Assembly: GCF_002776695.1 (NCBI RefSeq)
Contig: NZ_LFJC01000003.1
Location: 3,447,181 to 3,511,180 of the forward strand
Direction: 5' to 3'
DNA: 64,000 nt
Source: Bradyrhizobium nitroreducens
Lineage (GTDB): Bacteria; Pseudomonadota; Alphaproteobacteria; Rhizobiales; Xanthobacteraceae
The notes below the pieces were generated by a model. It saw nothing but the letters and a program-made list of their open reading frames with translations, had not been told where the DNA came from and searched no databases. Of the stretch, positions 1 through 8,420 are shown one piece after another; positions within the stretch are counted from its first letter, which is position 1; each line of letters starts with the position of its first letter. The position numbers were made by a program, and so were the translations under genes.

Positions 1-7
1 GAACGCT

Positions 8-946
8 CTAACCGGCTTCCTTGCCGGTTTCCTTGCGCTTCGGCCGCGGCGGCCCTTCCACGGGCGGCAGCGATTTGAGGTACTCCGCCATCGCCGCAAT
101 ATCCGCCTCGGACAATTGCGAGGTGTTCTTGATCACGCGGGTCATCGCGCCGCCGACGCTGTCGCCGTCGGGCAACTCGCCGTTCTTGAGGAAATAGGCG
201 ATATCCTTCGTGCTCCATTCGCCGAGGCGTTTCTGGGTGATGTTGGGCACCCAGCCCTCGCCTTCCGGATTGGGCCCGCCGGCGAAGCGCTGGCTGGCGA
301 TGATACCGCCGAGCGCGTTGCGCGGGCTGTGACATTCGGCGCAATGGCCAAAGCTGTTGACGAGATAGGCGCCGCGATTGAATTGCGGCGACCTGGTGCC
401 GTCGGCAACGAGCGGCTTGTCGTCCAGAAACAGGAATTTCCAGATGCCGACATTGCGCCGGATGTTGAAGGGGAAACGCATGTCGTGATCGCGCACCTTG
501 CCGGCCACGGGCGGCAGCGTCTTCAGGTAAGCGAAGAGATCGAGCACGTCCTCGCGCCTGGCGTGCTGGTAGGAGGTGTAGGGGAAGGCGGGAAAATAAT
601 GCTGCCCGCCCGGCGAAACGCCGTGCATCACCGCGTTGACGAAGTCCGCCTCCGTCCATTTGCCGATACCGTCGTTCGGATCGGGCGAGATGTTCGGCGC
701 GTAGAACGTCCCGAACGGCGACTTGATCGCGACGCCGCCGCCGAGCTTGACGCGATCGGGCTGGTCGGGCGTGGCATGGCAGGACGCGCAGCCTCCCGCG
801 TTGAACATGGTCTCGCCATTGGCAAGGTTGGCCACATGGGCCGGCGCATTGCCCGCGGCGGCCACCATGGGCGCGCTGAGCCACCAATAGACGCCGAGGG
901 CCGCGACCAGTGCGAGCAGTCCTGCGAGAATTGTTCGTTGCAGCAT
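8..946 (-). CDS. Membrane-anchored or secreted diheme cytochrome c
   Basis: A 312-residue protein with an N-terminal hydrophobic segment (about residues 5-31), which is either an uncleaved anchor or a signal peptide. Two heme-attachment motifs are visible: CASCH at 53-57 and CAECH at 202-206. Each is followed by a cytochrome c fold with conserved FPYTSY and LPPV segments. This two-domain layout is typical of the small cytochrome subunits that take electrons from periplasmic alcohol, aldehyde or xanthine-dehydrogenase-type molybdoenzymes. The gene reads towards the left edge, so any dehydrogenase partner downstream is outside the window. The C-terminus is lysine- and arginine-rich. The heme assignment is certain; the electron donor is not. 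Confidence 0.9.
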   Translation of the reverse strand: MLQRTILAGLLALVAALGVYWWLSAPMVAAAGNAPAHVANLANGETMFNAGGCASCHATPDQPDRVKLGGGVAIKSPFGTFYAPNISPDPNDGIGKWTEADFVNAVMHGVSPGGQHYFPAFPYTSYQHARREDVLDLFAYLKTLPPVAGKVRDHDMRFPFNIRRNVGIWKFLFLDDKPLVADGTRSPQFNRGAYLVNSFGHCAECHSPRNALGGIIASQRFAGGPNPEGEGWVPNITQKRLGEWSTKDIAYFLKNGELPDGDSVGGAMTRVIKNTSQLSEADIAAMAEYLKSLPPVEGPPRPKRKETGKEAG

Positions 947-1101
947 GCGGATCCATTCACTCGTCGCGGCGAACCTAGGGCCGATGTCGTCGCGGCTCCA
1001 GCCACGAAGAATTTAGCCCGCCCCGCCCGGAAACGGGAATAAACTGAAATGCCGGCTGTTGGAAGGTTGGCAGCCCGAACGGGTTCAGCAGGGAGAACGT
1101 C

Positions 1102-1518
1102 ATGAACAAGACCGTCATTGCCGCCTTAGCGCTCGGTGCCATCGCCTTTGCAGCTCCGGCCAGCGCCGAAAAGCTGAAAGCAACGCTCGACGGCAAGTCC
1201 GAGGTGCCGGCGACGACCAGCAGCGCCACCGGAACCGCCGATCTGAATTATGATGCCGCCAGCAAGAAGCTGTCCTGGACGGTCACCTATTCCGGGCTCT
1301 CAGGCCCCGCCACCGCCGCCCATTTCCACGGGCCTGCCGAAGCCGGCAAGAACGCCGGCGTGGCGGTCGCGATCCCGAATGCGGCCGCCAGCCCGGTCAA
1401 GGGCGAAGCGACGCTGACCGACGCGCAGGCCGCCGATCTGCTCGGCGGCAAGCTCTACATCAACATCCACACCGCGGCCAACCCTGGCGGCGAGATCCGC
1501 GGTCAGGTGGCGAAGTAA
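1102..1518 (+). CDS. Secreted CHRD-domain protein
   Basis: A 138-residue protein with a clear signal peptide (residues 1-22, ending APASA). The mature part is one CHRD domain: an early KSEVPATT stretch, the central HFHGPA motif, and the terminal YINIHTAANPGGEIRGQ signature. CHRD domains are beta-rich extracellular modules first named from chordin; their bacterial role is not established. A Shine-Dalgarno AGGGAG lies just upstream of the ATG. The gene stands alone, diverging from the diheme cytochrome gene and facing the PLP enzyme, with a terminator in between. The domain call is firm; no biochemical function can be given. Confidence 0.9.
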   Translation: MNKTVIAALALGAIAFAAPASAEKLKATLDGKSEVPATTSSATGTADLNYDAASKKLSWTVTYSGLSGPATAAHFHGPAEAGKNAGVAVAIPNAAASPVKGEATLTDAQAADLLGGKLYINIHTAANPGGEIRGQVAK

Positions 1519-1542
1519 GCCGCAACGCTGCTTCGTTGCGCG

Positions 1543-1575
1543 AAGGCCGGGCGCAGGAGGGGCGTCCGGCCTTTT
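1543..1575 (+). terminator. Rho-independent terminator after the CHRD gene
   Basis: AAGGCCGG and CCGGCC form a strong GC stem followed by TTTT on the + strand, 25 bp after the CHRD stop codon. A second small hairpin (CGCAACG / CGTTGCG, 1521-1540) sits just before it. The convergent PLP gene ends at 1593, so the hairpin may serve both strands. Confidence 0.75.
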
Positions 1576-1592
1576 CGATTCCGCTCCGCGGT

Positions 1593-2876
1593 TCAAGCCG
1601 CGTTCAGCGCCTGCGTGAGATCGGCGATCAGGTCGGACGGGTTCTCGATGCCGATCGACAGCCGGATCGTGGAATCGAGCACGCCGATCTTCCGGCGGAT
1701 GTCGGCGGGCACGCCGGAATGAGTCATGGTTGCCGGAAGGCTCGCGAGCGACTCGGTGCCGCCGAGGCTCACCGCCAGCTTGAGGATCTGCAGCGCGTTG
1801 AGGAATTTCACTGCTGCGTCCTTGCCGCCGACGATGTCGAACGAGAATGTGGATCCAGCACCGAGACACTGCCGCGCAAATACACGTCCGGCCGGTGAAG
1901 CCTCCTCGTGATGACCGAGATAGTGCACCTTGGCCACCTTGGGGTGATCGCGCAAGAAATCCGCCACGAGGCGCGCATTCGCATCGGCCCTCTCCATGCG
2001 CAGGCTCAGCGTCTCGAGCGAGCGGCTGATCATCCAGCAGGAATGCGGATCGAGCTGGGTGCCGATGGCGCCGCGCAGCGCCTTGATGCCCTTCATGATC
2101 GCCTTCGAGCCGAGTGCGGCGCCAGCGATCAGGTCGGAATGGCCGCCGACATATTTCGTCAGCGAGTACAGCGACAAATCCGCGCCGTGCTCGATCGGCC
2201 GCTGAAACACCGGCCCGAGCAGCGTATTGTCGCAGGCGATGATCGGCGTGTGGCCCTGGGCCTTGCCGATGGACTCGGCGATGCGGCGGATCATGGCGAC
2301 GTCGACCAGGCCGTTGGTCGGGTTGGCGGGCGTCTCGATCAGGATCATCGAGACGCGGCCCTTGGCCATCGCCTCTTCCGAGGCCTGCCTGACGCCCGCT
2401 TCGTCGATCCCGTCGGCAAAGCCGACCGCGCCGATCGACAGGCGCGCAAGCGTGTTGGTCAGCAGCGTCTCCGTGCCGCCATAGAGCGGCTGCGAGTGCA
2501 GGATGACGTCGCCAGGGCGGACGAAAGCGAGGATCGTGGTCGCGATCGCCGCCATGCCGGACGAGAACAGCGCGCAGCTCTCGGTACGTTCGTAGACCGC
2601 GAGCCTGTCCTCGACGATCTCGCTGTTGGGGTGGTTGAAGCGCGAATAGACCAGGCCCGCGCCCATGCCTTCCGGCGGCTCACGCCGGCCGGCGACGTAA
2701 TCGAAGAAGTCCTGCCCGTCTTCGGCGGTCTTGAACACGAAGGTCGAGGTCAGGAACACCGGCGGCTTGATTGCGCCTTCCGACAGTTGCGGATCATAGC
2801 CATAGGTCAGCATCAGCGTCTCAGGATGCAGCATGTGATTGCCGATATGCGTCTTCGACGGGAACGGTTTGACCAT
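1593..2876 (-). CDS. PLP-dependent Cys/Met metabolism enzyme (cystathionine gamma-synthase / methionine gamma-lyase family)
   Basis: A 427-residue protein of the trans-sulfuration fold-type I PLP family. The phosphate-contacting YSRFNHPN motif is at about 77-84, the SSGMAA loop at 105-110, and the cofactor aspartate is in the ACDNT segment near 216. The Schiff-base lysine is K241 in SLTKYVGGHSD. Length and motifs fit cystathionine gamma-synthase, cystathionine gamma-lyase or methionine gamma-lyase; sequence alone does not separate these. No other methionine gene is adjacent, so it is probably monocistronic. A catabolic lyase role is as likely as a biosynthetic one. Confidence 0.88.
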   Translation of the reverse strand: MVKPFPSKTHIGNHMLHPETLMLTYGYDPQLSEGAIKPPVFLTSTFVFKTAEDGQDFFDYVAGRREPPEGMGAGLVYSRFNHPNSEIVEDRLAVYERTESCALFSSGMAAIATTILAFVRPGDVILHSQPLYGGTETLLTNTLARLSIGAVGFADGIDEAGVRQASEEAMAKGRVSMILIETPANPTNGLVDVAMIRRIAESIGKAQGHTPIIACDNTLLGPVFQRPIEHGADLSLYSLTKYVGGHSDLIAGAALGSKAIMKGIKALRGAIGTQLDPHSCWMISRSLETLSLRMERADANARLVADFLRDHPKVAKVHYLGHHEEASPAGRVFARQCLGAGSTFSFDIVGGKDAAVKFLNALQILKLAVSLGGTESLASLPATMTHSGVPADIRRKIGVLDSTIRLSIGIENPSDLIADLTQALNAA

Positions 2877-3030
2877 GGCCTGTCTCGCTGTTGATTGAGA
2901 TCCTCGCCGCGCGCTGGAACTCCCGCTGTCATAAGACAGTCAGGAACGAGATACGCCTTATCGCATCAACGTCGCGGCGTTGCTGCGAAGATAACCCCTC
3001 CGAGCATCATCCGTCAGACCTTGCGGACAG

Positions 3031-3059
3031 AAAAAGGGCGGCTGCTTTCGCGACCGCCC
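3031..3059 (-). terminator. Rho-independent terminator, minus strand
   Basis: On the minus strand GGGCGG / CCGCCC flank a GC-rich loop and are followed by TTTTT. It lies about 125 bp downstream of the cytochrome c' stop codon, beyond a palindromic repeat, and probably ends that transcript. Confidence 0.7.
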
Positions 3060-3071
3060 CTCATGATTCCT

Positions 3072-3158
3072 GTAGCCCGGATGGAGCGTAAGCGTAATCC
3101 GGGATGGACTTTCAACTCGGATAGAACCCCGGATTGCGCTTCGCTGCATCCGGGCTAC
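3072..3158. repeat. Palindromic intergenic repeat (GTAGCCCGGAT type)
   Basis: GTAGCCCGGAT at the left end and ATCCGGGCTAC at the right end are exact reverse complements. Two internal copies of the CCCGGATTGCG / CGTAATCCGGG core lie between them. This is the REP-like element type often dispersed between genes in Bradyrhizobium and other proteobacteria. It sits between the convergence-free 3' end of the cytochrome c' gene and its terminator. Confidence 0.8.
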
Positions 3159-3182
3159 GAAGCTTTATCCGAGCTACGAGCC

Positions 3183-3629
3183 TCAGCCGTTCTTGACGCG
3201 GTAGGTCTCGTGGCAGCCGCCGCATTCCTTGCCGATGGCAGGCATGTTCGCTTTGAGCGAGTCGAGATCCTTGATCTTGCCCTTGGCCTCGCTGACGATC
3301 TTGGCAAAGCCAGCGATCTTGGCGTCGAAGCCGGCTTTGTCCTCCCAGACCTTCGGCGAGGTCGAATAGTCGCCGTCGAGCTTCACGCCCTTGGCGCTGG
3401 CCGGAAACAGGTTCGGCAGCTTCTTGGCGGTATCTTCGAATTGCGCCAGCGCGCTGTCCACCGTGGCCTGGTCGTAGGGCTTCTCGCCCTTCACCATCGC
3501 CGACATCGCGCCCGCGTTCTTGCCGTTGCCTTTCATGAGCGTCTGGACCTCCTTGACGGAGTCCTGTTGCGCCCAAACCGCGCCCATCCCGAGCAGCAGC
3601 GCGCCCCCAACGATCAACACTCGCTTCAT
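3183..3629 (-). CDS. Cytochrome c' / c-556-type class II cytochrome
   Basis: Start taken at ATG 3629, because it gives a clean signal peptide (MKRVLIVGG...AVWAQ) and an AAGGGA Shine-Dalgarno lies upstream. The product is 148 residues. The single heme-binding motif CGGCH is near the C-terminus, in KECGGCHETYR. A C-terminal heme site on a helical domain defines class II cytochromes c. The protein should be periplasmic; members of this class bind gases or shuttle electrons. It lies between the CoxL-type gene and a terminator, and co-transcription with CoxL is possible but unproven. Confidence 0.9.
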   Translation of the reverse strand: MKRVLIVGGALLLGMGAVWAQQDSVKEVQTLMKGNGKNAGAMSAMVKGEKPYDQATVDSALAQFEDTAKKLPNLFPASAKGVKLDGDYSTSPKVWEDKAGFDAKIAGFAKIVSEAKGKIKDLDSLKANMPAIGKECGGCHETYRVKNG

Positions 3630-3796
3630 TCGCAAAATCCCTTTCCTCGATCTCAGGATCGTGCCGACCCCTCCATGGGCCAACACCGATTGGCAGATTT
3701 CATTCCCGCCGGAGCGCGACGAAAAATCGTCGCACGCCGGCTGATGGGTGTGCAAACGCGTCCGCTCCGCAAAACGGGTGCCGCGTTTGCCGGATA

Positions 3797-6106
3797 CTAT
3801 AGGCTGTGACGGCGATGGTGCTCGCTGATCGCGATCCACACCCGCTCAGGGGTCGCCGGCATGTCGATGTGGTCGATCTTGTATTCGCGCCAGAGCGCAT
3901 CGACGATGGCGTTGACGACGGCCGGACAGGAGCCGATCGCGCCGGCCTCGCCCGCCCCCTTCACGCCCATCGGATTGGTCTTGCAGGGGACGTTGGCGGT
4001 CTCGAACACGAAGGCCGGCCCGTCCGCCGCCCGCGGCAGCGCATAGTCCATGAAGGTCGCGGTGATGAGCTGGCCGTCGGTCGGCCCGTAGACCACCTGC
4101 TCCATCAGCGCCTGGCCGATGCCCTGCATGGCGCCGCCATGCACCTGGCCGGCCAGCAGCAGCGGATTGAGCGTCTTGCCGAAATCGTCGACGATCACGT
4201 AGTTGACGATTTTGATGATGCCGGTGGCCGGATCGATCTCGACCTCCGCGACGTGGGTGCCGTTGGGATAGGTGCCGTCGGCGCTGGCAAAGGTCGCGCT
4301 GCCGTTGAGCTTCGACGGATCGACGCCGGGCCGCTTGGCGAGATCGGCGAACGAGATCGAGCGGTCGGTGCCGGCGATGCGCACGATGCCGTCGGTGATC
4401 TCGAGGTCGCCGGCGCTGGCTTCCAGCGCCTGCGCCGCGATCTCCTTCAGCTTCGAGCCGAGCTCGCGCGTGGCCCGCTCGACGCTGACGCCGCCCGAGG
4501 GAATCGAGGCCGACCCGCCGGTGCCGAGGCCCGTTGCGATCTCGTCGGTATCGCCCTGTCGGACGTGGACGCGCTCGGGCGCGACGCCGAACTGCTCGGC
4601 GACGATCTGCGCATAGGCGGTCTGGTGGCCCTGCCCGCTCGATTGCGTGCCGATCAGCACGGTGACGTCGCCATTGGGATCGAGGCGAACGTTGGCCGTC
4701 TCCTCGCCCATCACGCCACAGACCTCGACATAGCTCGCGAGCCCGATGCCGCGGATCAGGCCGCCCTTCTTGGCCGCCTTGGCGCGCTTGGGAAACTCCT
4801 TCCACTCGGCGATCTCCATCGCGCGCTTGAGATGCGCGGCGAAGTCGCCGGAATCGTAGACCTTGCCGGTCGCGGTCTTGTAGGGCAGCGCCTTCGGCGG
4901 GATGAAATTCTTGCGGCGGATCGCATCCGGCGTCATGTCGAGTTTTCGCGCGCAGGCATCGACGAGGCGCTCGATGACATATGCCGCTTCGGGACGGCCT
5001 GCACCGCGATAGGCATCGACCGGCACGCTGTGGGTGAAGATGGTGCGCACCCGGCAGTGGAAGGCCTGGATGTCGTAGAGGCCCGGCAGCATGCCGGCGC
5101 CGCCATGGGGAATATAGGGCCCGAAGGTCGACAGATACGCGCCCATGTCGCCCATCAGGTCGCAGTCCATCGCGAGGAACTTGCCGTCTTCAGTCAGCGC
5201 CATCTTGGCGGTGGTGACGTTGTCGCGGCCCTGCGCATCGCCCATGAAATGCTCGGTGCGGTCGGCCGCCCATTTCACCGTCTTCTTGAGCTTCTTGGCC
5301 GCAACCGCCATCAGGGCGTATTCGCGGTACGGGAACAGCTTCGTGCCGAAGCCGCCGCCGACGTCGGGGCAGATCACCCGCATCTTGTCGGTGGGGATGT
5401 TGAGCACGTTCTGGCAGAGGATGTCGCGCAGGCGGTGGCTGCCCTGGCTGCCGATCGTGAGCGTCAGATGGTCGCGCTTGGCATCGTATTCGCAGACCGC
5501 CGCGCGCGTCTCCATGAAGCTCGCGACCACGCGCGGATTGACGATGGCGATTTCGGCCACCGCATGCGCCTTGGCGAAGGCCGCTTCGGTCGCCTTCTTG
5601 TCGCCGATCGAGACGTCGAACAGCACGTTGCCGGCCTTGTCAGGCCAGACCTGCGGCGCGCCCTTCTTCACGGCGTTGACGACGCCGGTCACCGCCGGCA
5701 ACGGCGACCATTTGACCTCGATCGCCTCGATCGCGTCGCGGGCCTGGTCGATGGTCTCGGCAACGACGAAGGCGATGGAATCGCCGACATGGCGCACCTC
5801 GTCCTTGGCGAGGATCGGGTAAGGCGGGCCGGTGAAGGGATCGGTCTCGAGATTGAACAGGCACGGCAGGTTGCCGAGATTCTTCACATCATCAGCGGTC
5901 AGAATCAGCGCGACGCCCGGCAGGCCGCGGGCGCGGCTCGCATCGATGGTGTATTTGGCGTGCGCATGCGGCGAGCGCAGCATCAGGCAGCGGAGCGCGG
6001 CCTGCGGCGCGTAATCGTCGGTATAGCGGCCCTTGCCGCGGATGAGCGCGTCATCCTCCTTGCGCAGCACGCTTTGGCCAACGCCGAACTTGATGGGAGC
6101 CGCCAT
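3797..6106 (-). CDS. Molybdopterin-binding large subunit, xanthine dehydrogenase / CoxL family (form II type)
   Basis: A 769-residue large subunit of the molybdenum hydroxylase family. It begins with the typical GQSVLRKEDDALIRGKGRYTDD segment, split here as GQSVLRKEDD and RGKGRYTDD. The active-site loop reads AYRGAGR at 365-371. That is the form II (aldehyde or xanthine-type) loop, not the AYRCSFR loop of true CO dehydrogenase. The catalytic glutamate is in GAGEAG (E720). Normally this subunit works with a FAD subunit (CoxM) and a 2Fe-2S subunit (CoxS), but neither is adjacent here. It is therefore either an orphan using remote partners or a single-subunit gene. The substrate is unknown. Confidence 0.9.
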   Translation of the reverse strand: MAAPIKFGVGQSVLRKEDDALIRGKGRYTDDYAPQAALRCLMLRSPHAHAKYTIDASRARGLPGVALILTADDVKNLGNLPCLFNLETDPFTGPPYPILAKDEVRHVGDSIAFVVAETIDQARDAIEAIEVKWSPLPAVTGVVNAVKKGAPQVWPDKAGNVLFDVSIGDKKATEAAFAKAHAVAEIAIVNPRVVASFMETRAAVCEYDAKRDHLTLTIGSQGSHRLRDILCQNVLNIPTDKMRVICPDVGGGFGTKLFPYREYALMAVAAKKLKKTVKWAADRTEHFMGDAQGRDNVTTAKMALTEDGKFLAMDCDLMGDMGAYLSTFGPYIPHGGAGMLPGLYDIQAFHCRVRTIFTHSVPVDAYRGAGRPEAAYVIERLVDACARKLDMTPDAIRRKNFIPPKALPYKTATGKVYDSGDFAAHLKRAMEIAEWKEFPKRAKAAKKGGLIRGIGLASYVEVCGVMGEETANVRLDPNGDVTVLIGTQSSGQGHQTAYAQIVAEQFGVAPERVHVRQGDTDEIATGLGTGGSASIPSGGVSVERATRELGSKLKEIAAQALEASAGDLEITDGIVRIAGTDRSISFADLAKRPGVDPSKLNGSATFASADGTYPNGTHVAEVEIDPATGIIKIVNYVIVDDFGKTLNPLLLAGQVHGGAMQGIGQALMEQVVYGPTDGQLITATFMDYALPRAADGPAFVFETANVPCKTNPMGVKGAGEAGAIGSCPAVVNAIVDALWREYKIDHIDMPATPERVWIAISEHHRRHSL

Positions 6107-6224
6107 TTGAAATTCCCGTTCTCATGGTTGTTTTGCCGGCATATTGCCGTGGAAAAACTGGCAAGGCAAACGGGTTTAGGCAAGCACATGGGTCGCAGGC
6201 CGGGAAAGCACCGCGCTTCGCCTG

Positions 6225-7160
6225 TCAGAGCGGGATGGGGCGGAACGGCCGCAGCGCGGTCATTTCCCTGTGAAGATCGATGATCCTGCGGGCGTCCTCA
6301 GCTCGCTCGGTCTCGGCCAGCTGTCCCGCATAGGCGACGCGACGCACCACCGCTGAGGATCGAAACGTCCAGTATTGTGACATCAGCGGATTGATGAACA
6401 GCTCGTTTCCGCTGGTCCGGTTGGTGGCATGATAGTTGCCGAACTCGCCTCGCAGTGCACTCGCGATCGAATTGCACACGATGCTCGGATGCTGCGGCTG
6501 GCGCTGGTTGGCATAATCCACCAGATCGAGGAAGGCCTCGGCCTCCCTGCTGCCCTGCGGCAGCGAGAACATGCCGAGAAATCCACCATCGCGAATCAGC
6601 TGGGCTGTGTTCTCCAGGAACGCGTGATGCGAGACGCCGTGATAATGGTCTACGCCGAAACCGATTGCGGCGAGCAGCACCTTTTCGCCCGCGGCCTGAT
6701 CGGCAGCCACGAGCGAGACAGCGTCTTCGACGACGCTTCCGACGCCGGGCTCATCGCCGAAGACGAGACTGTCGGTCCCGCCGTCAACCAGGATCACGGC
6801 ATCGATCTCATGGGAATCGATGATCTGGCGATACGCCGCCGCGAGCGGTCGAACACCGCTTTTCGCGAAAGCGTAGATCGGCACGAGCTGCTCGCGGCGA
6901 CCGAGCCATTCAGCCAGCCACTTCTCCGGGAAGCAGGGAATTTCGGCTGCGCGCTGATCGACGCGCCAAATCGTCTCCCCGACACGCTCGCCGCCGCATA
7001 GCCATAAGTTCGTGAAGGAGAAGCTGGCGAACACCACCTCCTTACCTCGCGCCGTCAGATGCTGGGCGAGCGGGACCCCGGCGAAAACGTCGAAGCCACC
7101 GCCACAGCCTGCAACAAGCACCTTGCTTGAGTGCTCGAGTCGTTCAAGGAACGGAATCAT
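6225..7160 (-). CDS. DUF1152 family protein
   Basis: A 311-residue protein. It starts with a glycine-rich nucleotide-binding-like loop (VAGCGGGFDVFAG, near 16-28) and contains VDGGTDSLVFGDE in the middle, both hallmarks of DUF1152. The family has no settled function. The N-terminal loop and the acidic motif suggest a Rossmann-like or deoxyhypusine-synthase-like fold, but that is inference. No signal peptide or membrane segment is seen. It is followed on the same strand after 26 bp by the DUF1127 gene's 3' end, so the two are separate from any obvious pathway. Confidence 0.75.
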   Translation of the reverse strand: MIPFLERLEHSSKVLVAGCGGGFDVFAGVPLAQHLTARGKEVVFASFSFTNLWLCGGERVGETIWRVDQRAAEIPCFPEKWLAEWLGRREQLVPIYAFAKSGVRPLAAAYRQIIDSHEIDAVILVDGGTDSLVFGDEPGVGSVVEDAVSLVAADQAAGEKVLLAAIGFGVDHYHGVSHHAFLENTAQLIRDGGFLGMFSLPQGSREAEAFLDLVDYANQRQPQHPSIVCNSIASALRGEFGNYHATNRTSGNELFINPLMSQYWTFRSSAVVRRVAYAGQLAETERAEDARRIIDLHREMTALRPFRPIPL

Positions 7161-7186
7161 GCCTGAAGAACTCTAGGGTTGATCAC

Positions 7187-7570
7187 CTATATCGCGCCCC
7201 GGCTGTAGAGACCCGCCATGCGGTCTCGCAGCCTGCCGATAGCACGTTCCGGCGCGATGGCGTCAATCTCGCCACGCGTCAAGCCGATATCGGTCAGCTC
7301 CCTGTCGCTCAGGTCGTGCAAGGTGGGCTGCGCGTTCTGGCGCCGCTTCAGAAACGCAAGCCAGGCTCGCTTGAGCAAACCGAGAAGGCCTGCCGTTGAT
7401 GCCGCCGTTGGTCTGCCAGCGTCGTTGTCCAGCGCCTTGGCCGACGCCTTGAGGCGCGCGGCCAAGGCCTGATCGATCGCATCCTTCGCTTGCACGATGG
7501 AGAGACTAGGGCCGCGCCTTGCGACCTCGCCCTCGATCCCGGGTGAGATGTCCGTTAGTTGTGGTGGCAT
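7187..7570 (-). CDS. DUF1127 family small protein with N-terminal extension
   Basis: Start taken at ATG 7570, preceded by an AGGAG Shine-Dalgarno; product 127 residues. The C-terminal half carries the DUF1127 signature LHDLSDRELTDIGLTRGEI. Typical DUF1127 proteins are about 50-100 residues, so about 60 residues here are extra N-terminal sequence. Some alphaproteobacterial DUF1127 proteins bind RNA or affect phosphate and carbon metabolism; nothing in this copy shows which. Just upstream on the same strand are a 25-codon ORF and a terminator hairpin that lies between that ORF and this gene. This looks like a leader/attenuator arrangement. Confidence 0.8.
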   Translation of the reverse strand: MPPQLTDISPGIEGEVARRGPSLSIVQAKDAIDQALAARLKASAKALDNDAGRPTAASTAGLLGLLKRAWLAFLKRRQNAQPTLHDLSDRELTDIGLTRGEIDAIAPERAIGRLRDRMAGLYSRGAI

Positions 7571-7612
7571 CGTATGCTCCTGCTGTTGTGCCGGCAAGGA
7601 GCGTGGCCAATG

Positions 7613-7642
7613 AAAAGGCCCCGTCCGATGCCGGCGGGGCCT
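7613..7642 (-). terminator. Terminator/attenuator hairpin between the 25-codon ORF and DUF1127 gene (copy 1)
   Basis: On the minus strand GGCCCCG and CGGGGCC form a 7-bp GC stem followed by TTTT. It is 27 nt after the small ORF's stop codon and 42 nt before the DUF1127 start codon. Transcription from the promoter at 7754-7782 must therefore pass it to reach DUF1127. Confidence 0.75.
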
Positions 7643-7669
7643 GGTGGAAAAGATGTCGTCGTCGAATTG

Positions 7670-7747
7670 CTAGCGCACGACTCCTCCCACGGCCCAGCCG
7701 AAGCGGGTCATGTGGTTGCGGTTGACGATGCGCGAGCGTTTAGTCAT
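7670..7747 (-). CDS. 25-residue micro-ORF (leader peptide or small protein), copy 1
   Basis: ATG at 7747, TAG at 7670-7672. The product is 25 residues, basic in its first half, and ends MTRFGWAVGGVVR. The same last 13 residues end the copy 2 peptide at 8885-8962. There is no Shine-Dalgarno, but an extended -10 promoter places the predicted transcript start at or next to the ATG, so translation would be leaderless. Alternatively the transcript is a small RNA and the ORF is incidental, or it is a leader peptide controlling the downstream terminator. I do not recognise the peptide. Confidence 0.55.
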   Translation of the reverse strand: MTKRSRIVNRNHMTRFGWAVGGVVR

Positions 7748-7753
7748 GCAGCG

Positions 7754-7782
7754 CTGATATCACGGCAATCGCACAAAATCAA
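7754..7782 (-). promoter_or_regulatory. Promoter of micro-ORF copy 1
   Basis: On the minus strand: -35 TTGATT (7777-7782), a 17-bp spacer ending in TGA (extended -10), and -10 TATCAG (7754-7759). The -10 ends 6 nt before the ATG of the 25-codon ORF. Copy 2 has the same spacing with slightly different bases. Confidence 0.6.
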
Positions 7783-7917
7783 GAGATGTGGAGAGGTTGC
7801 ATGCATCCTTGAGGCGAACACCTCGTTTCGGCGGATGCATCGTCCAAGGCCTCGGATCGCCTTCCGTAGGCAGGCGCTCCAGCGGAATGGGCGAGCGATC
7901 TCGATGCTTGCCGGCTG

Positions 7918-8367
7918 CTACTTTTGCTGAATACGACCGAGATAATCGACGACAGAGAGGATGCGCTTTCGCACGACGACTTCCGGACTTTGCTCGGGGC
8001 CGGCTTTCTGCCAATAGGACGGATCGACATAGTGAGGCAAATTGACGATGGGGTTGAATCGTTCTCCCCAGATCGGCATTTCACGCGTGCCGTGGGCGGG
8101 AATCGTCTTCATACCATCAATGACTTCATAGACAGTGTTCGTTGGAAACACGCCGTTGTTCTTTTTGGCCAGGATCGTCAAATCGGGCGGCGGTGTCTTG
8201 AGCTGATCACTGACCGGTCCTTTGCCCCTGGCATCCGCACCATGGCAACTCGCGCACGAGGACTGAAATTCCAACTTGCCGACGTCGGGATCTTCAGCCT
8301 GAGCCGCCGCGGCGAAACCAGCGGCAAGACCGGCAATGATCAGACATTTCACAGCAGATTTCACCAT
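7918..8367 (-). CDS. Monoheme cytochrome c, periplasmic
   Basis: Start taken at ATG 8367, with a purine-rich GGGGGAGCAGGA ribosome binding site upstream; 149 residues. A signal peptide ending AAQAE is followed by the heme motif CASCH and later by a methionine ligand candidate in EMPIWG. The central DLTILAKKNNG segment is common in rhizobial class I cytochromes c of unknown electron partner. A FixK/FNR-type palindrome about 55-67 bp upstream suggests expression under low oxygen. It is a single gene on the minus strand, flanked by the two copies of the duplicated module. Confidence 0.9.
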   Translation of the reverse strand: MVKSAVKCLIIAGLAAGFAAAAQAEDPDVGKLEFQSSCASCHGADARGKGPVSDQLKTPPPDLTILAKKNNGVFPTNTVYEVIDGMKTIPAHGTREMPIWGERFNPIVNLPHYVDPSYWQKAGPEQSPEVVVRKRILSVVDYLGRIQQK

Positions 8368-8420
8368 GTCCTGCTCCCCCCGCCTGGCCGGCAAAACTAG
8401 CCGCTTCGCCCGCCGGGAGT

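Larger units (their letters stand above)
7549..7825. repeat. Duplicated module, copy 1
   Basis: This stretch aligns with 8763-9040 over its whole length. It covers the first codons of the DUF1127 gene, its ribosome binding site, a terminator, a 25-codon ORF and the ORF's promoter. A central block of 101 nt (7613-7713) is identical to 8828-8928, while both flanks differ at many positions. Confidence 0.9.

Noticed and set aside
3806..6283. Very long + strand open frame (825 codons) opposite the CoxL-type gene
   Set aside because: It is the antisense of a strongly conserved molybdoenzyme gene. Its composition (Arg, His, Asp, Ala-rich, no motif) is what GC-rich antisense frames give.
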